The notes under the pieces: model-generated
Seen by the model: the letters and a program-made list of their open reading frames with translations, nothing else
Database searches by the model: none
Told to the model about the DNA's origin: nothing
Origin: SAR116 cluster bacterium AG-390-L20
GTDB taxonomy: Bacteria > Pseudomonadota > Alphaproteobacteria > Puniceispirillales > Marisalimonadaceae
Direction of reading: 5' to 3'
DNA: 64,000 nt
Assembly (NCBI GenBank): GCA_003278095.1
Contig: QCHB01000003.1
Coordinates: 1 to 64,000 of the forward strand
Shown here: piece after piece, positions 42,269 through 51,744 of the stretch
Position numbering within the stretch: the stretch's first letter is position 1
Layout of the letters: each line of letters opens with the position of its first letter
Made by a program: the position numbers and the translations under genes

Positions 42269-43559
42269 TTTTATCCCAATCTTGAAATTGAGAAACAGCA
42301 AACGCAATTGCAAACCACGTAAATAAATTACCCCATTGTCCATAAAAGCTTCCAAATTGTTGTAAAGGAAAGAAGAATGCAAAGGGAATAATAAAAGCTG
42401 TACTACTCATAGGGCAGTTAACGTTTTTCCTTCTAGCGTTATAACAAGTTGATATTATAGAAAAGAACATTAAACAACCAATTAATAAACCTATTAAGCC
42501 AGTTTCAGCAAATAATTGTATATAGAAATTATGTGGATGATTTCCACAATAATTTTTTCCAGGTAACCAAACAGGCAAATTAGTATCAAGTTTTGAACAG
42601 GTTTTTCTTGTACCTGAAGGACCTATGCCTTTTACTGGTGTTAACAATCCTTGTTGTATTCCTCCTCTCCAAGCTCCCCAATATGGATTTTTATCTAAGG
42701 ATACTGCTGATGAATAGATAAATGGTATATGGTTTAGAAAATTTTTACCTAAACGGACTTTCAAATCAGGGTTAGTGTATGCAACAAATAGTAATGCTAA
42801 AAGTTGTGTTAATATTAGCATACAATAAATTTTAAATCTTGGCTTCCAAGCAATACCAGCTATTATACCTGAGCAAATTAATATCAACACATTAACTCGT
42901 TCACCGGTTAAAATTGTCGCAGAAAAGCATAGGACACATACTAGACCCAAAACTATACTTTGTATTTTTAATCTACTCACTGAAATCGCTAGCATTATAC
43001 AAAAAGCAGGCAATGAAAATTTTGCTAAATAGCCACCAGGGGTTGTGTCTCCATAGGGCCAAGTTAATCTATGTTTGTTAGCCAAGATTGCTTCCGAAAA
43101 TAATATTATGACCATAATAATGACTCCCATTATCATTGACAATAACATCATTACTCTTATGTCTCTATCTTTAGCCAACCATACTTGAGCTGCCGCAACA
43201 TATAGTGGAAATCTGATCCATACGAAACCTTGAGAAAATGAGAACAACGGGTCTGTGCTAGTGAGGCCAGAAAATAAACTAAAAAACCAAAATATTAGTG
43301 CTAACTTGAACCACAGTTGAGACATCCAATCCCAATCTTTATTTTTAATACATCTAATTAAAAAAAATATTGCAATTACAGTGAGCCATAAATCTGCAGG
43401 ATCTCTTTCAATTAAATAAATAAATGGACCCAATAGCCAAAAAATGGTCATAGCTTTTTCAAAGCTATTTAAGTTCTTTATTTTATATAAACCATCTCCC
43501 CAACTTTTTGAAAAATTAAGTTCTGAAATAGAAATATATTTTAAAATCATCGAAACCAA
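42249..43559 (-). CDS. O-antigen ligase/polymerase family membrane protein
   Basis: Polytopic; GERVNVLILICSGI, CGNHPHNFYIQLFAETGLIGLLIG motif of Wzy/WaaL family. Confidence 0.85.
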   Translation of the reverse strand: MVSMILKYISISELNFSKSWGDGLYKIKNLNSFEKAMTIFWLLGPFIYLIERDPADLWLTVIAIFFLIRCIKNKDWDWMSQLWFKLALIFWFFSLFSGLTSTDPLFSFSQGFVWIRFPLYVAAAQVWLAKDRDIRVMMLLSMIMGVIIMVIILFSEAILANKHRLTWPYGDTTPGGYLAKFSLPAFCIMLAISVSRLKIQSIVLGLVCVLCFSATILTGERVNVLILICSGIIAGIAWKPRFKIYCMLILTQLLALLFVAYTNPDLKVRLGKNFLNHIPFIYSSAVSLDKNPYWGAWRGGIQQGLLTPVKGIGPSGTRKTCSKLDTNLPVWLPGKNYCGNHPHNFYIQLFAETGLIGLLIGCLMFFSIISTCYNARRKNVNCPMSSTAFIIPFAFFFPLQQFGSFYGQWGNLFTWFAIAFAVSQFQDWDKTKNDFQ

Positions 43560-43722
43560 AAATTAGAGCTATAAAGTTTTTGTATATACAATTTATTATT
43601 AAAAACAAATCATTAATATTATGACTGGTATAAACAGACTTTGGAAGAGAATATTTAGTGAGCTTATTTTAAATTTAATGGACGTTTATTTGACTTTACA
43701 AAAACAATTTGTTGAATAGAGA

Positions 43723-45123
43723 TTATTTTGCACTTATTTTTATTTTATTTCTTATAAGCCATAGACAACTCAAAGAAGGAATTACCATAATGGTTGTTAA
43801 AATAAAAAAAATTCCCCAATCCCCATTTAGCCAATCTACAAGAGCTCCTGAAGATGAAGCAAGAGTTGTTCTTCCAGCAGTTCCTATAGACGCAAGCAAA
43901 GCATATTGAGTGGCTGTATAAGTTCTATCAACCAATAATGAAATAAATGCAACAAATGCTACTGTTGCAAATGCCGCTGCAATATCATCAGCAATCACAG
44001 CAATTGCAAATAATAATTCAGATTTGCCTGTCCAAGCCAAAATTGCAAACAGAAGGTTTGTTAGAGCCATTAACCCTCCAGCAAAAAACATTGTTTTTAT
44101 TGTTCCGGTCCTCATTGCCATTACACCCCCTAACAATGTGAAAACAACAGTAGTAATCCAACCAAGTCCTTTAGAGTAAATGGCAATCTGACCTTTTGAA
44201 AATCCAATTTCTTTATAAAAAACAATAGACATTCGGCCAAGAAATGCTTCGCCAATTTTGAACAAGAAAACAAAACCTAATATTCCTAAAGCTATAGCAA
44301 ATCCATTCTTTTTAAAGAAACTAACTATAGGCCCACCTAAAGTTCCTGCAACATACGCAAGGAATTTAGTTATAAAGTTGCTAGGTCCAAATTTTCCTGC
44401 GATAATTTTATCAGTTTCATTTTGTTTTGTTTGTCTGTCAGTTTCAATTGGCTCATTAATAAACATCAAGCCAATATTCATTAAAATTATTACGACCCCT
44501 AAAACTAAGAAAGTTGCTTGCCAGTAATCAGCAACATTTATCTTTTCAAAATATTCTGCCGTAAACAAAGCTATAACACCTCCTAGTTTATAACCTGTCC
44601 ACCAACCAACTACTGCTATTGCAGCACCAGCTGCCATAGCTTTTCCTTCATTTTGATTGATTTGTTCAATCCTTAAGGCGTCAACAGTTATGTCTTGTGT
44701 AGCCGAAGCTATAGCAATAATTAACCCAACAAAAATTAATAAAGTTAAGTTTTGAGTTGGGTTTATAAAACTCCAAACCAATAAACTTAGTAAAATTGCA
44801 ACTTGCATTAAAACTATCCATCCTCTTCGATGGCCTAGTTTTTTCGTTAACAGAGGTATCTGAATTCTATCTATTATTGGAGCCCATAAATAATTAAATG
44901 CATATACACCAAAAATTAGACCTGCCCACCCTATTGTTGATCTGCTCAGTCCTTCTTCTTTTAACCAAAGACTTAAACTACTTGCAATCAAAACCCATGG
45001 GAAACCGCTTATGGCACCAAGAAGTAAAATTCTTAGCATTCTTATATCTTTAAAAACTAAAATTGATTCAATCCAATTTTGTTTTACTATCATAATAAAA
45101 AATCCAAAAAAGTCATAGATCAT
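43723..45123 (-). CDS. AmpG-like MFS muropeptide permease
   Basis: LLGAISGFPWVLIASSLSLWLKEEGLSRSTIGWAGL, YLWAPIIDR, HRRGWIVLMQ, ASATQDITVDALRIEQ, TATQYALLASIGTAGR. Confidence 0.85.
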   Translation of the reverse strand: MIYDFFGFFIMIVKQNWIESILVFKDIRMLRILLLGAISGFPWVLIASSLSLWLKEEGLSRSTIGWAGLIFGVYAFNYLWAPIIDRIQIPLLTKKLGHRRGWIVLMQVAILLSLLVWSFINPTQNLTLLIFVGLIIAIASATQDITVDALRIEQINQNEGKAMAAGAAIAVVGWWTGYKLGGVIALFTAEYFEKINVADYWQATFLVLGVVIILMNIGLMFINEPIETDRQTKQNETDKIIAGKFGPSNFITKFLAYVAGTLGGPIVSFFKKNGFAIALGILGFVFLFKIGEAFLGRMSIVFYKEIGFSKGQIAIYSKGLGWITTVVFTLLGGVMAMRTGTIKTMFFAGGLMALTNLLFAILAWTGKSELLFAIAVIADDIAAAFATVAFVAFISLLVDRTYTATQYALLASIGTAGRTTLASSSGALVDWLNGDWGIFFILTTIMVIPSLSCLWLIRNKIKISAK

Positions 45124-45185
45124 ATTACGCTCATTTTTATCTAAAATATATGTTTTTTGTTTGATTAAATAATCTATAATTAGAT

Positions 45186-45728
45186 ATGCAGATAAATTGG
45201 TTAGTGATACATCTTGGTAAAAAATATTTCTTGAAAGTTGGTAATAAAGTTTTTAAGTGTCAAATAGGTTTAGGAGGCTCTAAAAAAACAATAAAAAAAG
45301 TAGAGGGCGATAAAACAACACCAATTGGAAAATGGTATTTAAAATCAATATATTATAGACCTGACAGAGTGTTAAGGCCAAAATTAAAGAAAAAAAATAT
45401 TTTAAAAATAAATCGAATAACAAAATATTGCGGTTGGTGCGATGATATAAGAAGTCATTATTATAACAAATATATCACAATTAATGATTCTCGATCGTTA
45501 AATATCAATTATGAAAGTTTGTGGCGGCAAGACAATGCTTACGATATAATCATTGAAACTTCCCACAACACTAAACCAGTTATAAAAAATAGAGGAAGTG
45601 CAATTTTTATACATTGTAGCTTTGAAAATTTAAGAACAACAAGTGGTTGTGTTGCATTAAAAAAAAGAGATTTGATGTTTCTAATTAAAAATCTTAATAG
45701 TGAAGCTTATATTCAAATTAAAAAGTAA
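45186..45728 (+). CDS. L,D-transpeptidase (YkuD) family protein
   Basis: EGDKTTPIGKWYLKSIYYRPDR, KNRGSAIFIHCSFENLRTTSGCVALKK (His/Cys motif HxxS...SGC). Confidence 0.9.
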   Translation: MQINWLVIHLGKKYFLKVGNKVFKCQIGLGGSKKTIKKVEGDKTTPIGKWYLKSIYYRPDRVLRPKLKKKNILKINRITKYCGWCDDIRSHYYNKYITINDSRSLNINYESLWRQDNAYDIIIETSHNTKPVIKNRGSAIFIHCSFENLRTTSGCVALKKRDLMFLIKNLNSEAYIQIKK

Positions 45729-45803
45729 TATTTGAAAATATAAAACTTTACAGAATGAATTATTCAAATTAAAAGTTAATTTTTCTAATAATTGAGGTTG
45801 TTG

Positions 45804-47810
45804 ATGCCGTATTCACTTATATCAGTATTTCTTGGCCTTCTTGGCTTATTGTCTGCTTATGCAGTGTATTTAAAGATTAAGTCTTCTTCTGAAGGTGAGG
45901 GCCGAGTTAAAGAGATAGGAGATGAAATACACCTTGGTGCTATGGTGTTTATGTCTGCAGAATACAAAAGACTAGCTATTTTTTGTTTAGTTTGTATTTT
46001 GGCGCTTTATTTTTCTTTAGGGTGGCAAACTGCTGCCTCATTTTTACTTGGTGCATTATGTTCTGGAATTGCTGGATTTATTGGCATGTATTCTGCCACA
46101 AAAGCTAATGTTAGAACAGCTATAGCCGCAAAAGAAAAAGGAGCTGCTGAAGCATTAAATATAGCCTTTTTTGGAGGTTCAGTTATGGGCCTTACTGTCG
46201 CTGCAATGGGCTTGTTTGGGATTGGTATTTTATTCTATTATTTTGCAGGAAATGTTGAAACCATTCATGCAATTGAAGGATTTGCAATGGGCGCATCTTC
46301 TGTTGCATTATTTTCAAGAGTTGGTGGAGGTATTTTTACAAAAAGTGCAGATGTCGGAGCTGACTTAGTTGGTAAAGTAGAAGCGGGTATTCCAGAAGAT
46401 GATCCTAGAAATCCTGCGGTTATTGCTGACAACGTTGGGGATAACGTCGGCGATGTAGCTGGTATGGGATCAGATATTTTTGAATCATATTGTGGATCCA
46501 TGATTGCTTGTATTGCACTTGCAGCGTCGATGACAAGTCTTACAATAACAAATCTTGGTGGTAATCAAACGATGTTGCAATTCATGCCTTTAGCTTTAGC
46601 GTCTTTAGGCTTGATATGCTCATTGTTAGGTATAATTACTGTCAGGGTCTTTTCTTCTAAAAGTCCAGAAACTGCTCTTAGATATGGTACTATTGGCTCT
46701 GCAGTTATTTTTGTTATAACATCATATTTTTTAATTGAATTTATGGGCGTTTCATCAGGTGTTTGGATTGCTGTATTAGTTGGGTCCGTTGGTGGGATAA
46801 TAGTTGGATTAATAACTGAATATTATACTGGAGGTAGTCCAGTAAGGAAAATAGCTAAAGATGGTGAAACTGGTCCAGCTACGGTAATGATATCCGGTCT
46901 TGCTACTGGAATGCAGTCAGTTGCTATACCTGTTTTGACAATAGTAATAATTATTTTTATTTCCAATATATACGCAGGTTTATATGGCGTAGGGATTGCT
47001 GCTGTTGGTATGTTAAGTACTGTTGGAATTACAATGGCGATAGACGCTTACGGTCCTGTTGCCGATAATGCAGGTGGAATTGCCGAGATGTCTGAAATGG
47101 GCAAAGAAACCAGGGAAATAACAGATTCCCTCGACGAAGTTGGGAATACTACAGCTGCTATTGGTAAGGGTTTTGCAATAAGCGCTGCTGCATTAGCAGC
47201 ATTAGCATTAATAAGCGCTTACATTGAAAAAATTTCAAGTCAAGACGCAAGTTTCGTTTTAGCTATTAACGATCCTTTAGTTTTATGTGGTATGTTTTTA
47301 GGAGGTATTTTCCCCTTCTTAGTAAGTTCAATGACAATGACAGCAGTTGGTGACGCAGCCTTTGATATGATTAAAGAAGTTAGAAGGCAATTTAAAGAAA
47401 TACCTGGCTTGTTAGAAGGAAAAGCTAAGCCTGACACAGCTAGATGCGTTGACATTGCAACTAGAGCTGCTTTAAGAAAAATGATAGCTCCTGGTACCCT
47501 TGCAGTTTTGTCACCTGTTATAATTGGATTTTTATTAGGTCCGAAGGCTCTTGGTGGAATGTTAGGTGGAGCACTTATTTGCTGTGTAATGATGGCTTTA
47601 ATGATGTCTAATGCGGGTGGAGCATGGGACAATGCAAAAAAATTTGTTGAAAAAGGAAACTTTGGAGGGAAAGGTTCGGATGTTCACAAAGCTGCTGTAG
47701 TTGGTGACACTGTAGGAGATCCTCTTAAAGATACATCTGGTCCTTCAATGAATATTTTAATTAATGTTATGGCTATAGTAAGTTTGGTTATTGCACCACT
47801 TTTGATCTAG
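45804..47810 (+). CDS. hppA: Membrane-bound ion-translocating pyrophosphatase
   Basis: [100 protein letters not shown] 45804 preferred to TTG 45792. Confidence 0.97.
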   Translation: MPYSLISVFLGLLGLLSAYAVYLKIKSSSEGEGRVKEIGDEIHLGAMVFMSAEYKRLAIFCLVCILALYFSLGWQTAASFLLGALCSGIAGFIGMYSATKANVRTAIAAKEKGAAEALNIAFFGGSVMGLTVAAMGLFGIGILFYYFAGNVETIHAIEGFAMGASSVALFSRVGGGIFTKSADVGADLVGKVEAGIPEDDPRNPAVIADNVGDNVGDVAGMGSDIFESYCGSMIACIALAASMTSLTITNLGGNQTMLQFMPLALASLGLICSLLGIITVRVFSSKSPETALRYGTIGSAVIFVITSYFLIEFMGVSSGVWIAVLVGSVGGIIVGLITEYYTGGSPVRKIAKDGETGPATVMISGLATGMQSVAIPVLTIVIIIFISNIYAGLYGVGIAAVGMLSTVGITMAIDAYGPVADNAGGIAEMSEMGKETREITDSLDEVGNTTAAIGKGFAISAAALAALALISAYIEKISSQDASFVLAINDPLVLCGMFLGGIFPFLVSSMTMTAVGDAAFDMIKEVRRQFKEIPGLLEGKAKPDTARCVDIATRAALRKMIAPGTLAVLSPVIIGFLLGPKALGGMLGGALICCVMMALMMSNAGGAWDNAKKFVEKGNFGGKGSDVHKAAVVGDTVGDPLKDTSGPSMNILINVMAIVSLVIAPLLI

Positions 47811-47818
47811 TTTGATTA

Positions 47819-47853
47819 AATGAATAAAGCAATTAAAAACACATTTATTCATT
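47819..47853. terminator. Possible AT-rich bidirectional stem-loop between convergent hppA and mmsB-like genes
   Basis: AATGAATAAA (47819-47828) and TTTATTCATT (47844-47853): perfect 10-bp inverted repeat, 15-nt loop; few G/C pairs. Confidence 0.3.
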
Positions 47854-48717
47854 AAACTTCGTTATGGCCGAAAAGTCTAAGTCTCCTTTTTTGTCATTTA
47901 CCATTTGTCTAAAATTTTCTTGAGCTTTGATTCCAAAAGGTGCAAGTGTATTTGTATCATTTATAGCTTTAAGAGCTATACTAAGATCTTTGTACATTAA
48001 GCTTGCTGAAAAACCTGGCTCAAAACTCTTATCTGCAGGGCTTTTAGGGCCAACCCCTGCAATAGGACAATAATTGTTTACAGCCCAACATGACCCTGTT
48101 GAAGTAGATAAAATTTCAAATAATTTTTTGGGATCTAATCCTAAGTTTGTCCCTAAGTTAAAAGCCTCTCCTACTCCTATCATAGTAGTTGCTAGTAACA
48201 TATTGTTACAAGCCTTTGTAGCTTGTCCAGAACCATATGTCCCACATAAAAGTGATTTTTGTCCCATCACACCAAATAGGGGTAACATCATTTTATAAGC
48301 ATTTTCATCGCCCCCAACCATAAATGTTAGTGTTCCATTTTCGGCCCCACCAACACCTCCTGAAACTGGAGCATCAAGAAAGAAAAGGTTTTTAACTTTA
48401 CATTTTTTATGAAGCTCTTTAGCTTTATTAACATCGATTGTAGAACAGTCAGTTATTAGTGTTCCTGGTTTTAGTCTATCTATTATGTTATCTAAGGCCT
48501 CTTCTACAATGTCTCCATTAGGTAACATCGTAATGATTATATCTGTTCCTTTTGATACATCATTTAAATTATTAGCTTTTTTTAGTCCATTAGGAGACAG
48601 TTGATCTATATATTCTTGATTTATATCATAACCTACAACTTCATAATTACTTTTCAAAAGATGAGTTACCATTTTAGATCCCATATTACCTAAGCCAATA
48701 AAACCAATTTTTTTCAT
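47845..48717 (-). CDS. 3-hydroxyisobutyrate dehydrogenase-like protein
   Basis: KKIGFIGLGNMGSKMVTHLLK, DAPVSGGVGGAENGTLTFMVGG, GSGQATKACNNMLLA. Confidence 0.9.
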   Translation of the reverse strand: MKKIGFIGLGNMGSKMVTHLLKSNYEVVGYDINQEYIDQLSPNGLKKANNLNDVSKGTDIIITMLPNGDIVEEALDNIIDRLKPGTLITDCSTIDVNKAKELHKKCKVKNLFFLDAPVSGGVGGAENGTLTFMVGGDENAYKMMLPLFGVMGQKSLLCGTYGSGQATKACNNMLLATTMIGVGEAFNLGTNLGLDPKKLFEILSTSTGSCWAVNNYCPIAGVGPKSPADKSFEPGFSASLMYKDLSIALKAINDTNTLAPFGIKAQENFRQMVNDKKGDLDFSAITKFNE

Positions 48718-49868
48718 TTTAATTCTCCTTTTTTTAAAAATTCAGATAGAGGTATTGTTTGACTTTTAATAACTCGATCAGAGGGTAGAAGTTTTTTATT
48801 AATTTGTAAATCTTGCTTTAAGCCAAATAAAAAAGGGTACCATTCTCTTGACAACTCACCTTTCCATTTCCATAAAAGATAATCTATTACTTCTATATCT
48901 TCTCTATTAATCTTAACAGATTGAATGGATGGATTTGAACCAAAGTCTGGCATTAAAAAAAATTTTTTAATTTTAAGAAATAATTCTGGGACGCCATGAG
49001 TGTAGATTATAATTTCCCACTGTCGTGTTGAAAGTTTTCTAATAACACTTCTTCCAAATATATCTAAAATTAGAAGATCTGTCTTTATCATACCTGTTGG
49101 GTTAATCATTATGTTTTTTAAATTTTCTCTCCCTGAAGTGGGCCCTATAAAAAAACGTCTTGGACAATAATCATTTGCATAAAAGTTATCCCAGATGATT
49201 ATCTCATTTGATAAGACTTTATTTATTTTTTCATAATTTTTCATATCTTTACTAACTATGTTTTTTCCGGAATAAAATATTCTTTGGTTAGGGTTTATGG
49301 TTTTGCTTAAATCTTTCAAATAAGAAGGCTCATCCTCTATTAATTCATCTGCATAAATTCTAGGTACAAAAAAAATATTCTGTCCTAATTCATCTGAAAG
49401 TTTGTTAGCCAAAATACCGTGATATGTTCCTTCAGATATATTGTCACCAAACTTTTTTTTAAAATTGTTAGGAATATCGTCTAAAAGCAAAACTATAGAT
49501 TTTGCTCCATCAGCAAGTAATTGTTTGGCTTTATCTAAAAGTGCTTGAAAATCAGAGTTTGTACTCTTTTTTTTGTTACAAATTAATTCTTTAAAATTAA
49601 AATCTAGTCCGGGAGCAATTCCAGCAATAACATCTATCTGATTTTTTTTACTAAATTCTGTAAATCTTCTAAAACTAAGGCGCCATTTTTTACTATATTT
49701 TTTTCTCCAACAAAATCTATGACAAACATCTTCTTTGGGAGCGTATAAATAAGTATTCATTTTATTTTTATAAAGTGATTTAATTATAAGATTTCTATTT
49801 TTCCAAGATAAAATTTTTCCATAATAACCTTCTATATATCCGATTATATTATTTTCAATGTTTTTCAT
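48714..49868 (-). CDS. GH84 beta-N-acetylglucosaminidase (O-GlcNAcase-like)
   Basis: [90 protein letters not shown]; ATGA overlap with the preceding gene. Confidence 0.85.
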   Translation of the reverse strand: [384 protein letters not shown]

Positions 49869-49924
49869 TTGAAATCTTTTTAAATATAGGAATAGTATAT
49901 TAGCTTAATTGGGAGAAAAATATA

Positions 49925-50614
49925 ATGAAAATTTTAGCACTCGGCGCTCATCCAGATGATATTGAGATTTTTATGTATGGTTTACTTTCTATTTATAAAA
50001 AAGAAGGAAATGAAGTTTATACAATGATTGCTACTGATGGTGCAAAAGGAGGCCTTTTGGGAGATAAAACATTAGTTCAGAAAAGAGCAAAAGAGGCCAT
50101 TAATGGTTTAAAAAAAATATCTGTACCAACCTTTTTAAATCTTCCAGATGGTAGATTAGGAGAAGAACAAGTACATCAAAAAACTATTAAAGAAAATATA
50201 TTAAAAATTATGCCTGATTTAATTATTACTCATGCTCAAAACGATTATCATACTGATCATAGATCTTTGTCTCTACTTACAACTAGTGCAGTTAGTCATT
50301 ATATACCAATTTTATTTTGTGATACTTTGATGGGAGTTAATTTTTTTCCTAACTATTATGTTGATATAACAGATCATTATGAATCTAAAAAAGAAGCTGT
50401 TCTAAAACATAAAACTCAAAACCCTCAAAGATTTTTAGACTTATTTAAGTTAATGAACTCATATAGAGCTGCCCAGTGTAATGCACCAAAAGGCAAATAC
50501 GCAGAAGCATATTGCTTTACACCGTCATTTCCTTTTATAGATATAAAAGGAATATTACCTCCTTCTTTTAAATTAAGACCTTTTCATATAGAAAATCAAA
50601 ATGGTTTCTTATGA
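49925..50614 (+). CDS. PIG-L/LmbE family deacetylase
   Basis: ILALGAHPDDIEIFMYG, ATDGAKGG, LIITHAQNDYHTDHRSL. Confidence 0.9.
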   Translation: MKILALGAHPDDIEIFMYGLLSIYKKEGNEVYTMIATDGAKGGLLGDKTLVQKRAKEAINGLKKISVPTFLNLPDGRLGEEQVHQKTIKENILKIMPDLIITHAQNDYHTDHRSLSLLTTSAVSHYIPILFCDTLMGVNFFPNYYVDITDHYESKKEAVLKHKTQNPQRFLDLFKLMNSYRAAQCNAPKGKYAEAYCFTPSFPFIDIKGILPPSFKLRPFHIENQNGFL

Positions 50615-51700
50615 ACCTTTATATAATGATCCTCCTGATGAGGGTTTTGAAACTCCAGTTGTTAGAGGAAATGTAAACGGAAGTTGGTAAACAGACCTAG
50701 CTGATAAATAAGCAATTAATTCGGCTTCTATATAATCAAACTTAATGTCTAATTGTTTTTCATTAAAAATATTTATATTTAATTTATTTTTTAAGCGATT
50801 AATTAAATAAGTATTTCTATATCCACCACCAGTAACTATAAAATTATTAATTTTTTTAGGTAAAAAACTTAAACTAGCTGAAATTGAATCTAGAGTAAAC
50901 TCAGTTAATGTAGCCATAACATCAAATGCAGAATACTCTTTTTCAATTAATTGTTTATAATGACTAATAAATGAAAGCCTATCAAGTGACTTTGGAGGTG
51001 GTTTTTTAAAAAATTCATTCTGTAAAAAAACTTTAATTTCTTCCTTAATTGGTGTCCCTTTAGAGGCAAATTTACCGTCCTTATCATAATTTTTATTAAA
51101 ATGAGTAAACGAATAGTTGTCCATTAATGCATTCCCAGGCCCAGTATCAAAACCAATTAATTTCTTGCCATCCCAGTATGTTAAATTAGAAACACCACCT
51201 ATATTTAGTATACAAGATGGCAGTTCTAAATTACTTTTTTCAATTATAAATTGATGATAAATAGGTGCTATTGGTGCTCCTTGCCCTCCTAAAACCATAT
51301 CATTAGATCTAAAATCAAAAATAACATCCTTATTAAGCAATTTGGCCAACATTTGGGGGTCACCTAATTGAACAGAAGTCTTATTCTCTGGGTCATGAAA
51401 AATTGTTTGTCCGTGAAAACCTATCAAATCACATGTTTCAATTATATCTAAGTCTTTCAAAGCTAGATAATGTTGGTTAGTTACAAACTCGTTTAAGTGC
51501 TGTTTTCTTTTTAAATTAAAGTCTAAATCTTTACTTAAAATACTCATCAAAAACTTTTTAGTGTTATCAGTATATTCATAAAAATAATTTTTATCTTGCC
51601 TTATTAAATCTAACCCATTTGTTCTAACTAAACTAATATCAATCCCATCCATACTGGTTCCGGTCATAAGACCCACAATATTTAAATACTCATATTTCAA
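50609..51700 (-). CDS. anmK: Anhydro-N-acetylmuramic acid kinase
   Basis: IVGLMTGTSMDGIDISLVRTNG, IGFHGQTIFHDP, QLGDPQMLAKLL, LIGFDTGPGNALMD, NNFIVTGGGYRN. Confidence 0.95.
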   Translation of the reverse strand: MKYEYLNIVGLMTGTSMDGIDISLVRTNGLDLIRQDKNYFYEYTDNTKKFLMSILSKDLDFNLKRKQHLNEFVTNQHYLALKDLDIIETCDLIGFHGQTIFHDPENKTSVQLGDPQMLAKLLNKDVIFDFRSNDMVLGGQGAPIAPIYHQFIIEKSNLELPSCILNIGGVSNLTYWDGKKLIGFDTGPGNALMDNYSFTHFNKNYDKDGKFASKGTPIKEEIKVFLQNEFFKKPPPKSLDRLSFISHYKQLIEKEYSAFDVMATLTEFTLDSISASLSFLPKKINNFIVTGGGYRNTYLINRLKNKLNINIFNEKQLDIKFDYIEAELIAYLSARSVYQLPFTFPLTTGVSKPSSGGSLYKGS

Positions 51701-51744
51701 AAAAATACCTTTTTAATTTTTTAAAAAAACATATAGTTTGTTTT

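Noticed and set aside
47240-47632. 130-aa minus-strand ORF opposite hppA
   Set aside because: Antisense to highly conserved pyrophosphatase; composition reflects the complement of membrane-helix codons.
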